This document shows, in pieces, positions 1 through 6,643 of a DNA stretch of 8,500 nt (position 1 is its first letter; every line of letters starts with the position of its first letter). Location: the NCBI GenBank assembly GCA_019090225.1, contig JAHRWI010000263.1, forward strand, positions 1 through 8,500, given 5' to 3'. This DNA comes from Porticoccaceae bacterium. GTDB taxonomy: Bacteria > Pseudomonadota > Gammaproteobacteria > Pseudomonadales > Porticoccaceae. The translations under genes were made by a program, and so were the position numbers. The notes beneath the pieces were generated by a model that saw only the letters and a list, made by a program, of their open reading frames with translations, made no database searches and was not told the origin of the DNA.

Positions 1-1068
1 CTAGATGCCGTACACGCCGCCGCAGATACCTGCCACTTTCAATTTAAACACGGTGCCGCATTTGTGCGCCGCAACGAATATTCTGATTTTGACTTTCGTG
101 AAAAGTTTTCAGTGGGGCCTGGAACCACTTATCAGGTACTACGCGCACCTTTTGACCAGGTGCTCGCAGAAGAAGTCGAGCGGCAAGGGGTGACTATTTC
201 ATGGGGTCACGAATTAGTCGATATCGATCTCAATGGCCCGGCACCCGTACTCAGTATTCTTGATGACACGAAGCAGGCCTACCAGCTCCATACAGGCTTC
301 ATTCTTGACGCCAGTGGTTTTGGACGGGTGCTGCCACGTTTACTAAAGCTGGATCGTCCCAGTGACTTTCCATCCCGAACCTCTTTATTTACTCACATCG
401 AAGACAATATCGACGCTGAACAATTCGACCGCGATAAAATACGGATTACCATTCAACATGCCAATACCGACGTCTGGTTTTGGTTGATTCCCTTTGCCAA
501 CGGCCGAAGCTCTATCGGCGTCGTTGCCCAGGATGCTTTCTTCAGCGGCGGCGACGAGGATATCAATCAACAACTGCAAGCTATTGTTGCCGATGAACCC
601 ACCTTCTCACCCCTGCTAGGCCGAGCTAAATTCGACACTCCGGCAAAACAAATGAGTGGCTACGCTAGCACCGTCTCCAATCTATGGGGGCCTGGCTACG
701 CACTGCTCGGCAATGCCGGTGAATTTTTAGACCCGGTATTTTCTTCCGGTGTGACCATTGCCATGAAGTCGGCCAGCCTCGCGGCCGCAGCCCTGGATCG
801 TCAATTGCAGGGTGAAAAAGTCGATTGGGCAGCAGATTACGCAGCACCCTTACAGATCGGGGTGGACACCTTCAGAGTTTTTGTTCAGGCCTGGTATGAC
901 GGGCGCTTTCAGGACGTTATCTTCGCGCCCGGAAATGCCAATAAAAAAGTCCGGGAGATGATTTGCTCGATCCTGGCCGGTTATGCATGGGATCAAAATA
1001 ACCCTTATGTCAAAGATAGCGAACGCCGTTTAAATACTCTGGCAGAGCTATGCAGACCCGCTGACTAG
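1..1068 (+). CDS. Flavin-dependent halogenase-family oxidoreductase of the APE cluster (5' end missing)
   Basis: The reading frame is open from the first base and ends at TAG 1066-1068, giving 355 visible residues; the N-terminal FAD-binding GxGxxG region lies outside the window. The GTG at 64 is internal, because coding similarity continues upstream of it. Two family hallmarks are visible. The first is W-F-W-L-I-P at 475-492, which fits the WxWxIP motif of flavin-dependent halogenases. The second is GNAGEFLDPVFSSG at 709-750, the C-terminal FAD-contact segment of the tryptophan-halogenase/geranylgeranyl-reductase superfamily. A Lys in FKHGAAF (codon 46-48) sits where the catalytic Lys of halogenases is expected, but I placed it by eye. 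Homologues of this family occur next to the DUF3261 gene in many APE clusters, where they are usually annotated as NAD(P)/FAD-dependent oxidoreductases. Whether this one halogenates the aryl head group, as in brominated xanthomonadins, or does another oxidation is open. Its stop lies 10 bases before the next gene, so it is probably in the same operon. Confidence 0.85.
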   Translation, partial: LDAVHAAADTCHFQFKHGAAFVRRNEYSDFDFREKFSVGPGTTYQVLRAPFDQVLAEEVERQGVTISWGHELVDIDLNGPAPVLSILDDTKQAYQLHTGFILDASGFGRVLPRLLKLDRPSDFPSRTSLFTHIEDNIDAEQFDRDKIRITIQHANTDVWFWLIPFANGRSSIGVVAQDAFFSGGDEDINQQLQAIVADEPTFSPLLGRAKFDTPAKQMSGYASTVSNLWGPGYALLGNAGEFLDPVFSSGVTIAMKSASLAAAALDRQLQGEKVDWAADYAAPLQIGVDTFRVFVQAWYDGRFQDVIFAPGNANKKVREMICSILAGYAWDQNNPYVKDSERRLNTLAELCRPAD

Positions 1069-1078
1069 GCGAGTCAAT

Positions 1079-1738
1079 ATGACTTTTTACCACCGCCGGG
1101 TTAATTATCGCCTTGCCGCTCACTATCTGACAATACTGAGTTTATCGGTCCTATGGGGCTGTAGTACGGCGCAAAAGATAAGTCTTGCACCACAAATACC
1201 TCTGCTGCCGCCCCAAAGCCTCGGCCAACACTGGCAGCTTACTCAGTCTGTGATCCTTTATATTGACGCTAATGGCGTCGATGCTAGTAGCGCCAAAAAC
1301 CACGGTTCAGGGGAAGCCATACCTGGCGCACCCCTATCGCTATTAGTGGCATGGTCGATCAGCGAACGGGGACTCGACGTGGTGGGTTTAACACCTTCAG
1401 GGCAGACCCTGATGACACTAGGGTATGATGGCGAGCAATTTTTCGAGGACTACTCGCCTCAGTTACCGACAGCACTGCCGGGACGGCAAATTCTTGCGCA
1501 ATTGCAGTTAAGTTATTGGCCTTTGGATGTTATCAATCAACGGTTAAAACCGAGTCCCTGGCGTTTAATTACCAGCAAGGACACCCGAGATTTATATTTG
1601 GGTAAGCGAAAAATACTCAACATCCATATCACACCGCCCGATAAAGTAACCGGCACCGGAGAAATCATCGAGATCACTAACACCATCCTGCACTCCCGTC
1701 TGATTATCAAAACCCTGGAACGGACTATATTGCCGTGA
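1079..1738 (+). CDS. DUF3261-type lipoprotein of APE clusters
   Basis: 219 residues. The N-terminus has basic residues (HRRVNYR), a hydrophobic core and a lipobox-like L-W-G-C ending at Cys28, so it is predicted to be a lipoprotein; Trp at position -2 of the lipobox is unusual. The mature part is predicted soluble, beta-rich and periplasm-facing, with no further membrane segment. Its place between the flavoprotein and the ApeO-type ketosynthase is where APE clusters carry the small DUF3261 lipoprotein. That family is thought to help move the finished aryl polyene to the outer membrane, together with LolA-like and MMPL-type proteins; no enzymatic function is established. The start is ATG 1079, preceded by a plausible ribosome site (GGCGAG near 1068-1073). 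Its TGA overlaps the GTG of the next gene in a GTGA junction, implying translational coupling. The family call rests on context plus overall appearance rather than a sharp motif. Confidence 0.75.
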   Translation: MTFYHRRVNYRLAAHYLTILSLSVLWGCSTAQKISLAPQIPLLPPQSLGQHWQLTQSVILYIDANGVDASSAKNHGSGEAIPGAPLSLLVAWSISERGLDVVGLTPSGQTLMTLGYDGEQFFEDYSPQLPTALPGRQILAQLQLSYWPLDVINQRLKPSPWRLITSKDTRDLYLGKRKILNIHITPPDKVTGTGEIIEITNTILHSRLIIKTLERTILP

Positions 1739-2931
1739 AATCGCTGCCTGTTTATCTAAATCACTTAGGCATCGTCTGTGCGTTAGGTGACCAACACCAG
1801 GTGATTTTCGAGCACTTAACGACTGGTCACACTGGCTGCCTGACGAAAACAGATGCTTTCAGCCCTGGACAAACCCTGGCTCTTGGCGTGGTGAATACTC
1901 CCCTGCCCGTACTCAAGGAGTTTCCAGAAGACGAACAAACTCGCACCAATCAGCTCTTGATGGCGGCGATGCTGCAAATCCGCGAGGCCTATGACCAAGC
2001 CTCCTCAAATCTCAATCCCCTGCGTATTGGCATAGTATTGGGCACCAGCACCAGCGGTATTGCTGAAGGTGAGAAGGCCGTCGCCCATTGGCATGCCGAG
2101 GGTAAGCTCCCCGCCGACTTTCGCTATGCTCGTCAGGAAATGGCCAGCCCTGCTCATAGTCTGGCACGGTGGTTAGACATCAAAGGCCCCGCCTATGTGA
2201 TCTCTACAGCCTGCTCGTCCAGCGCCAAGGCTTTAGCGAGCGCCCGACGCCTGTTGCGCATGGATATGTGTGACCTGGTCATTGCCGGCGGCGTCGATTC
2301 TTTGTGCAAGTTAACGGTGAACGGTTTTTCAGCGCTTGAATCGGTCAGCGACAAACCCTGCCAGCCTTTTAGCCTGTCACGAGATGGCATTAACATCGGC
2401 GAAGGTGCTGCCTTATTCCTGCTCACCCGAAAGCCGGGAAAGATACGCTTGAGTGGTGTCGGAGAATGCTCTGATGCTCATCATATTTCAGCACCCGACC
2501 CCGAAGGAAAAGGCGCGGCCACGGCGATGACCCTGGCACTGAACGATGCCGGATTGCAGTCCGACGCCATCGACTACATCAATCTTCACGGTACAGCGAC
2601 AGCTCAAAACGATAAAATGGAGAGCTTAGCGGTAGAACGAATACTGGGAACTCAGGTGCCATGTAGCTCAACAAAGCCTTATACCGGACATACCCTCGGC
2701 GCAGCGGGTGCCATAGAAGCAGGTATTTGCTGGCTGAGCCTGTCTGAACGACCTTCCCAGACCGGCAGCACTGTGCCCCAGCACTTATGGGATGGCCAAC
2801 AAGATCCTTCATTGGCCGACATTAACCTGGTTAAGCCGGACACTCGGGTAAACAACTTGCGACGTGCCATGAGCAATTCCTTTGCTTTTGGCGGCAACAA
2901 TATTTCCCTGATTATGGAAACCAGCGAATGA
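1735..2931 (+). CDS. apeO: Beta-ketoacyl-ACP synthase, ApeO-like
   Basis: 398 residues with a thiolase fold of the FabF/KAS-II type. The complete Cys-His-His triad is visible: Cys160 in STACSSSAKA, His285 in NLHGTATAQND and His319 in YTGHTLGAAGA. The conserved Lys314 and the C-terminal SNSFAFGGNN loop are also present, so this is a catalytic ketosynthase and not a chain-length-factor-type protein. Ketosynthases condense an acyl thioester with malonyl-ACP in the cytoplasm. In characterised APE systems ApeO works with the Cys-less partner ApeC, which is not in this window. The assignment as ApeO rather than ApeR rests on order (KS-DH-KR-KS) and on the weaker conservation of its N-terminal half. 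The start is GTG 1735, overlapping the preceding stop by 4 bases; the stop overlaps the next ATG in an ATGA junction. Confidence 0.9.
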   Translation: MKSLPVYLNHLGIVCALGDQHQVIFEHLTTGHTGCLTKTDAFSPGQTLALGVVNTPLPVLKEFPEDEQTRTNQLLMAAMLQIREAYDQASSNLNPLRIGIVLGTSTSGIAEGEKAVAHWHAEGKLPADFRYARQEMASPAHSLARWLDIKGPAYVISTACSSSAKALASARRLLRMDMCDLVIAGGVDSLCKLTVNGFSALESVSDKPCQPFSLSRDGINIGEGAALFLLTRKPGKIRLSGVGECSDAHHISAPDPEGKGAATAMTLALNDAGLQSDAIDYINLHGTATAQNDKMESLAVERILGTQVPCSSTKPYTGHTLGAAGAIEAGICWLSLSERPSQTGSTVPQHLWDGQQDPSLADINLVKPDTRVNNLRRAMSNSFAFGGNNISLIMETSE

Positions 2932-3482
2932 AGTCAGCCTTCGACATCAACGAATTAGTCCCTCATTCAGGCCTTATGTCCCTGCTTGATGAGGTGCTTG
3001 ACTATAACGCTGAGTCACTCAGCGCTCGGGTGACTATTGTTGAGGACAGCCTGTTGGTAGAAGATCGCGGTGTTCCAGCCTGGGTGGGCATCGAATATAT
3101 GGCTCAGGCTATTGCCGCCTACTCGGGTCTTATGGCTAAAAATGCTGGGCAGGAAGTCTCGGTCGGGTTTTTGCTAGGCACCCGAAAATACACCTGCAAC
3201 CGAGCCTACTTTCCGGTCGGGGCGAGGGTCAAAATATCGGTCTATGAAGAGTTACGGGGTGATAATGGCCTCGGCGTTTTCCGTTGTGAAATCACTGCCG
3301 ACGGTATAAGTAATAACATGGCCACTGACAAAACCACTGACATAGAAGTCAATGACATCGAAACCAAAAATATAGAAGTCAATGATATCCAAGCCAAAGC
3401 CAGCCTGAGCGTCTTTCAACCTCAAAACCTGGACGACTTTTTAAGTCGCCAAAAATTAAGCGACCAAACGAGTACAAATTAG
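2928..3482 (+). CDS. apeP: ApeP-like hotdog dehydratase subunit
   Basis: 184 residues, single hotdog domain. LVPHSGLMSLLDEVLDY (residues 10-26) matches the FabZ/ApeP opening motif, and WVGIEYMAQAIAAYSG (52-67) is the central helix with the candidate acidic catalytic residue Glu56. FabA/FabZ enzymes carry a catalytic His 14 residues before this acid; here that position is Leu42 and no His lies nearby. The protein alone therefore appears to lack half of the active site and should need an ApeI-type partner to supply the His. ApeI and ApeP are known to act as a pair in APE dehydration. FLLGTRKYTC (81-90) and SVFQPQNLDDFL (161-172) are typical of the family. Residues about 127-158 are an insertion made of a tandem repeat, listed separately. 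Starts at ATG 2928 within the ketosynthase stop (ATGA); TAG shares one base with the next GTG. Confidence 0.9.
   Translation: MKSAFDINELVPHSGLMSLLDEVLDYNAESLSARVTIVEDSLLVEDRGVPAWVGIEYMAQAIAAYSGLMAKNAGQEVSVGFLLGTRKYTCNRAYFPVGARVKISVYEELRGDNGLGVFRCEITADGISNNMATDKTTDIEVNDIETKNIEVNDIQAKASLSVFQPQNLDDFLSRQKLSDQTSTN
3336..3398 (+). repeat. 30-base in-frame tandem duplication within apeP
   Basis: Units 3339-3368 and 3369-3398 match at 25 of 30 bases by direct comparison. Each encodes ten residues (DIEVNDIETK, then NIEVNDIQAK). A finer 15-base period is visible: the pentads TDIEV, NDIET, KNIEV and NDIQA occupy residues 137-156. The repeat sits in a loop between the last core strand (FRCEITADG) and the C-terminal SVFQPQ segment. 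It keeps the frame and is acidic and probably disordered, so it looks like a small minisatellite expansion tolerated in a surface loop. Confidence 0.9.
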
Positions 3483-4207
3483 TGGATAAAACTGTTTTTA
3501 TTAGTGGTTCGAGTCGAGGTATCGGCAAAGCCATTGCGCTGCGTCTGGCGCGAGAAGGCTACGATATCGTACTGCATTGCCGCACCGGATTAGACGAGGC
3601 CAGGGCCGTCATGGATGAAATCCAGACCATGGGCCGCAAGGTTCGCATTCTCCAATTTGATATCGGCGATCGTGATACCGCCAGGCAAACGTTGTTAGCC
3701 GATATAGAGCTGCACGACATGTATTACGGGGTGGTGTGCAACGCCGGTATCACCCGAGACAATGCCTTTCCTGCCATGAGTGGCGAAGATTGGGACATTG
3801 TTTTACATACCAACCTGGATGGCTTTTATAATGTCATCAATCCCCTCACTATGCCCCTGGTTCGAAGACGTAAACCGGGACGTATCGTGGCACTTTCTTC
3901 AGTGTCGGGGGTGATGGGGAATCGCGGCCAGGTCAATTACAGCGCCTCGAAAGCCGGGTTAATAGGTGCGTGTAAGGCCCTCGCTCTGGAATTGGCGAAA
4001 CGCTCTATCACTGTCAACTGTGTGGCCCCCGGGCTAATTGAAACCGATATGGTGGCCGATGTACCCATGGCAGAAGCCATGAAGCTAATACCGGCGCGAC
4101 GTATGGGCACAACCCAGGAAGTCGCAGCAACCGTTAACTTTTTGATGTCCGAAGAAGCCGGATACATCACCCGGCAAGTAATTTCTGTGAATGGTGGAAT
4201 GTGTTAA
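3482..4207 (+). CDS. apeQ: 3-oxoacyl-ACP reductase, ApeQ-like (FabG family)
   Basis: 241 residues, a classical short-chain dehydrogenase of normal FabG length. The cofactor-binding motif is S-G-S-S-R-G-I-G (residues 8-15), NAG lies at 87-89, and the catalytic set is Asn111, Ser140, Tyr153 and Lys157 (in VNYSASKAG). PGLIETDM and the terminal SVNGGMC are usual for FabG. In this pathway it reduces the beta-ketoacyl-ACP made by the ketosynthases to the 3-hydroxy form, most likely with NADPH, in the cytoplasm. The start is GTG 3482, whose first base is the last base of the preceding TAG. The frame ends in a TAATG junction with the next ketosynthase. A housekeeping FabG cannot be excluded from sequence alone, but its location between ApeP- and ApeR-type genes makes ApeQ by far the best call. 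Confidence 0.93.
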   Translation: MDKTVFISGSSRGIGKAIALRLAREGYDIVLHCRTGLDEARAVMDEIQTMGRKVRILQFDIGDRDTARQTLLADIELHDMYYGVVCNAGITRDNAFPAMSGEDWDIVLHTNLDGFYNVINPLTMPLVRRRKPGRIVALSSVSGVMGNRGQVNYSASKAGLIGACKALALELAKRSITVNCVAPGLIETDMVADVPMAEAMKLIPARRMGTTQEVAATVNFLMSEEAGYITRQVISVNGGMC

Positions 4208-5433
4208 TGAAACGTGTAGTCGTCACGGGGATGGCGGGCCTGTCGCCCATCGGACTCGACTGGGAAACTATTTCAGCTAACCTGAAAGCTATGACAACCG
4301 GTATCCGGTACATGGCGGACTGGGAGATTTATGAAGGCCTCAATACCCGGCTCGGAGCGCCCATAAGCGACTTCGAAAAACCCTCACATTACTCTCGAAA
4401 GGCGACTCGGAGCATGGGCCGTGTCGCGCTACTTGCCACCCGAGCCACTGAACTCGCACTGGAAGATGCTGGCTTATTGACTGACGAATCAATCAAAGAT
4501 GGGCGTATGGGTGTCTCCTATGGTTCGTCGTCTGGCTCGCCTCCGGCCATCGCCGAATTTGGCAAGATGTTACTTCAGCACACCACTGATGGCTTAAACG
4601 CCAATTCTTACATCAAAATGATGGGCCACACTGCGCCGGTGAATATCGGTGTATTCTTTGGTCTTAAAGGCCGGATATACACAACATCGAGCGCCTGTAC
4701 CTCGGGTAGCCAGGGCATAGGCTACGCCTACGAAGCCATTCGCTTTGGCCGCCAACTAATGATGGTCGCCGGTGGCGCTGACGAGTTAGATCCCACCCAG
4801 GCAGCGGTGTTTGACACGCTTTATGCCACTAGCACCCAAAATGATCACCCGGAAAGCACGCCACGTCCCTTCGATGCCGATAGAGATGGCCTGGTGATAG
4901 GCGAAGGTGCCGGCAGTTTAATTCTTGAAGAGCTAGAATCCGCTCAAGCACGGGGGGCCAATATACATGCAGAAGTAGTCGGCTTTGGCAGTAACAGCGA
5001 TGGCTCCCATGTCACCCAGCCACAATACAAAACCATGCAAAGTGCGATGCAGGCGGCCCTCGATGACGCCGGTTTATCCACCGGTGCCATCGGCTATATC
5101 AGCGCCCACGGCACCGCCACAGACCGGGGAGATATTGCTGAAAGTATTGCGACCCATAATCTCTTCGGCAATCGAACGCCTATCAGTGCATTCAAAAGCT
5201 TTACTGGCCACACCCTCGGTGCGTGCGGCGCTCTCGAGGCCTGGGTGAGCATTCAAATGATGAATGAAGGCTGGGCACATGCAACTGCGAACTTAAACAA
5301 CATCGACCCCGCCTGCGGTGATCTGGATTATATTCGCCAGGAACCCCGCTCCATCAACACTCAATATGTTATGAGTAATAACTTCGCCTTTGGTGGCGTC
5401 AACACATCGCTTATTTTTAAGCGCTGGGGATAA
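4207..5433 (+). CDS. apeR: Beta-ketoacyl-ACP synthase, ApeR-like
   Basis: 408 residues from ATG 4207, chosen because it forms a TAATG junction with apeQ and gives the family's usual MKRVVVTGMAG start. A GTG two codons upstream (4201) is possible and would add two residues. The triad is complete: Cys164 in SSACTSGSQG, His301 in SAHGTATDRGD and His335 in FTGHTLGACGALEA, with Lys330. The segments YEAIRFGRQ, RPFDADRDGLVIGEGAG and MSNNFAFGGVNTSLIFKRW match the strongly conserved ApeR type closely. This is the second catalytic elongation ketosynthase of APE clusters; in studied systems ApeR acts independently of the ApeO:ApeC pair. It is the last gene of the coupled operon segment, and no convincing rho-independent terminator follows its TAA. 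Confidence 0.93.
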   Translation: MKRVVVTGMAGLSPIGLDWETISANLKAMTTGIRYMADWEIYEGLNTRLGAPISDFEKPSHYSRKATRSMGRVALLATRATELALEDAGLLTDESIKDGRMGVSYGSSSGSPPAIAEFGKMLLQHTTDGLNANSYIKMMGHTAPVNIGVFFGLKGRIYTTSSACTSGSQGIGYAYEAIRFGRQLMMVAGGADELDPTQAAVFDTLYATSTQNDHPESTPRPFDADRDGLVIGEGAGSLILEELESAQARGANIHAEVVGFGSNSDGSHVTQPQYKTMQSAMQAALDDAGLSTGAIGYISAHGTATDRGDIAESIATHNLFGNRTPISAFKSFTGHTLGACGALEAWVSIQMMNEGWAHATANLNNIDPACGDLDYIRQEPRSINTQYVMSNNFAFGGVNTSLIFKRWG

Positions 5434-5502
5434 GCATTTCTTGAATGACAATATCGAAGGGATACCAATGATAAATTCGATTAAGGATAAGGGAAAAACA
5501 TT
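5434..5502. other. Intergenic gap between apeR and the lipoprotein gene
   Basis: This 69-base AT-rich gap separates the coupled APE genes from the next two. No strong promoter or hairpin terminator is seen. A ribosome-site-like AAGG/AAGGG run at about 5485-5493 precedes ATG 5503. A 12-codon frame starting at ATG 5468 (behind GAAGGG at 5456-5461) ends in TGA 5504-5506, overlapping ATG 5503 as ATGA. It could be a translated leader, but it may be chance. Confidence 0.4.
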
Positions 5503-5943
5503 ATGACCAAAACGTTATCATTCCCGATAACAATCTTAGCGTTATCTCTATTTGTTAGCGCCTGCACATCAATTGAAGTTGCTCAGGTCGATGGCTCACA
5601 CAAACTGGTTCATGTCTGTATCAAAGAAAATGAAAAGGTTATTGTTAATGGGTTTTTAAATACTATCGAAGATGGATTTAAGCGTCATTTGATTACCACT
5701 GAAATCTACACCCGATCTAAACCGAAACATTGCGAATATCATCTAACCTACACTGCATTAAGATCCTGGGATTTCGCGCCCTACCTATCTCACGCTGAAT
5801 TAAGACTCTATAAACGAAATTCCCGGATTGCCTATGCCGAATACCATTCAAATGGAAAAGGCGGATTTTCCCTGATGAAATGGGCGAGCGTTAAAAGCAA
5901 AATGACCCCTGTTATGGATGAGTTTTTAGCCGAATATAAATAG
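5503..5943 (+). CDS. Small lipoprotein, Sbal_3080-like
   Basis: 146 residues. The signal peptide has Lys3 in the n-region, a hydrophobic core (FPITILALSLF) and a clear lipobox V-S-A-C ending at Cys21. Thr at +2 suggests outer-membrane rather than inner-membrane retention. The mature domain has Cys39 and Cys77, which could form a disulfide, and the segments YTALRSWDFAPYLSHAELRL and EYHSNGKGGFSLMKW. These recall the Sbal_3080-family lipoproteins of marine gammaproteobacteria as I remember them; no biochemical function is known to me. The gene is clearly AT-richer than the APE genes (23 G+C of 60 in 5521-5580, against 37 of 60 in 2221-2280, counted by hand). It stands in the same direction as the operon but after a 69-base gap, so it may be a passenger rather than a pigment gene. 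Confidence 0.75.
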   Translation: MTKTLSFPITILALSLFVSACTSIEVAQVDGSHKLVHVCIKENEKVIVNGFLNTIEDGFKRHLITTEIYTRSKPKHCEYHLTYTALRSWDFAPYLSHAELRLYKRNSRIAYAEYHSNGKGGFSLMKWASVKSKMTPVMDEFLAEYK

Positions 5944-6014
5944 CGCTTTGAATCTATTTATGCCTAACACCAGACCATTAATAGTAAAGACCCAGGAAAG
6001 GTAGAATACTTGTT

Positions 6015-6563
6015 GTGATAAATATTCCTCTATTTACTATTTTTACTCTGCTATTAATTTTTCTCTCACGTAGAGCCCTAAGAAACCCTAACAAACATGG
6101 CTTTTATCGGTTTTTTGCTTTCGAAGGGATATTGCTAATCATCTTGTTAAATCACCCTTACTGGACTGTAGAACCTTTCACCCCGCTGCATGTTTTTTCC
6201 TGGTTGCTTTTGCTGGCATCGATTATTTTTGTTGTCCATGCGCTTGTCATGCTGAAAATACGTGGCGGCTATCAAGCGCGAGACAATGCACCTGAGAATT
6301 TTGCTTTTGAAAACACCGTTCATATTGTCGAGGACGGGCTCTACCGTTTTATCCGCCATCCCATGTATGCCTCTCTGCTTTTATTAGCCTGGGGCGCTTT
6401 CTTTAAACATGTGACGCCCTTAACAATTAGTCTGGTTCTAGCCGTCAGCGCCTTATTAACCCTTACCGCAAAGGTCGAGGAAAAAGAGAATATTTTATTT
6501 TTCGGTGAGGCCTACAGAGACTACGCAAAGCGAACACGCATGTTTATACCCTGGTTACTCTAG
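6015..6563 (+). CDS. Integral membrane methyltransferase, ICMT/PEMT-like
   Basis: 182 residues. Hydrophobic segments lie at about 2-18, 35-46, 58-80, 119-131 and 135-152, so it is an inner-membrane protein. The C-terminal half holds the family signature: GLYRFIRHPMYAS (residues 108-120, RHPMY at 114-118) and, further on, EE-x(6)-FG-x(2)-Y-x(2)-Y-x(3)-T-x(2)-FIP (155-179). These form the SAM-binding region in isoprenylcysteine carboxyl methyltransferase and phospholipid methyltransferase relatives. The substrate cannot be told from sequence; bacterial members methylate varied lipophilic carboxyl, hydroxyl or amino groups. Within a pigment cluster, methylation of the aryl head or of a lipid-like intermediate is an inference only. 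Start GTG 6015 follows AGGAAAGG (5994-6001) at a somewhat long spacing. The gene shares the AT-rich character of the preceding lipoprotein gene. Confidence 0.8.
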   Translation: MINIPLFTIFTLLLIFLSRRALRNPNKHGFYRFFAFEGILLIILLNHPYWTVEPFTPLHVFSWLLLLASIIFVVHALVMLKIRGGYQARDNAPENFAFENTVHIVEDGLYRFIRHPMYASLLLLAWGAFFKHVTPLTISLVLAVSALLTLTAKVEEKENILFFGEAYRDYAKRTRMFIPWLL

Positions 6564-6643
6564 AATATTTTTGATAGCCGCAATGTTCTACACCCAGTTA
6601 ATCCAGATCCTGACAACCTAAGCCCAGACTACCTAAGCCAGCA
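6564..6643. other. Convergent intergenic region
   Basis: This 80-base spacer lies between the methyltransferase gene and the 3' end of the minus-strand dehydratase. A short direct repeat (CCTAAGCC, twice between about 6617 and 6640) is present. I see no stem with a T-tract that would serve as a bidirectional terminator. Confidence 0.4.

Noticed and set aside
5..193. 62-codon plus-strand frame near the window start
   Set aside because: It lies wholly inside the flavoprotein coding frame, which is supported by halogenase-family motifs.
2193..2426. Minus-strand frames opposite apeO, apeQ and apeR
   Set aside because: All mirror conserved enzyme coding sequence, lack ribosome sites and have no recognisable protein features.
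3482..4207. Housekeeping fabG of primary fatty acid synthesis
   Set aside because: The neighbours are APE-type apeP and apeR with overlapping junctions, and no fabD, acpP or fabH is present.
4985..5248. 87-codon plus-strand frame within apeR
   Set aside because: Out-of-frame shadow over the ketosynthase active-site region containing His301 and His335.
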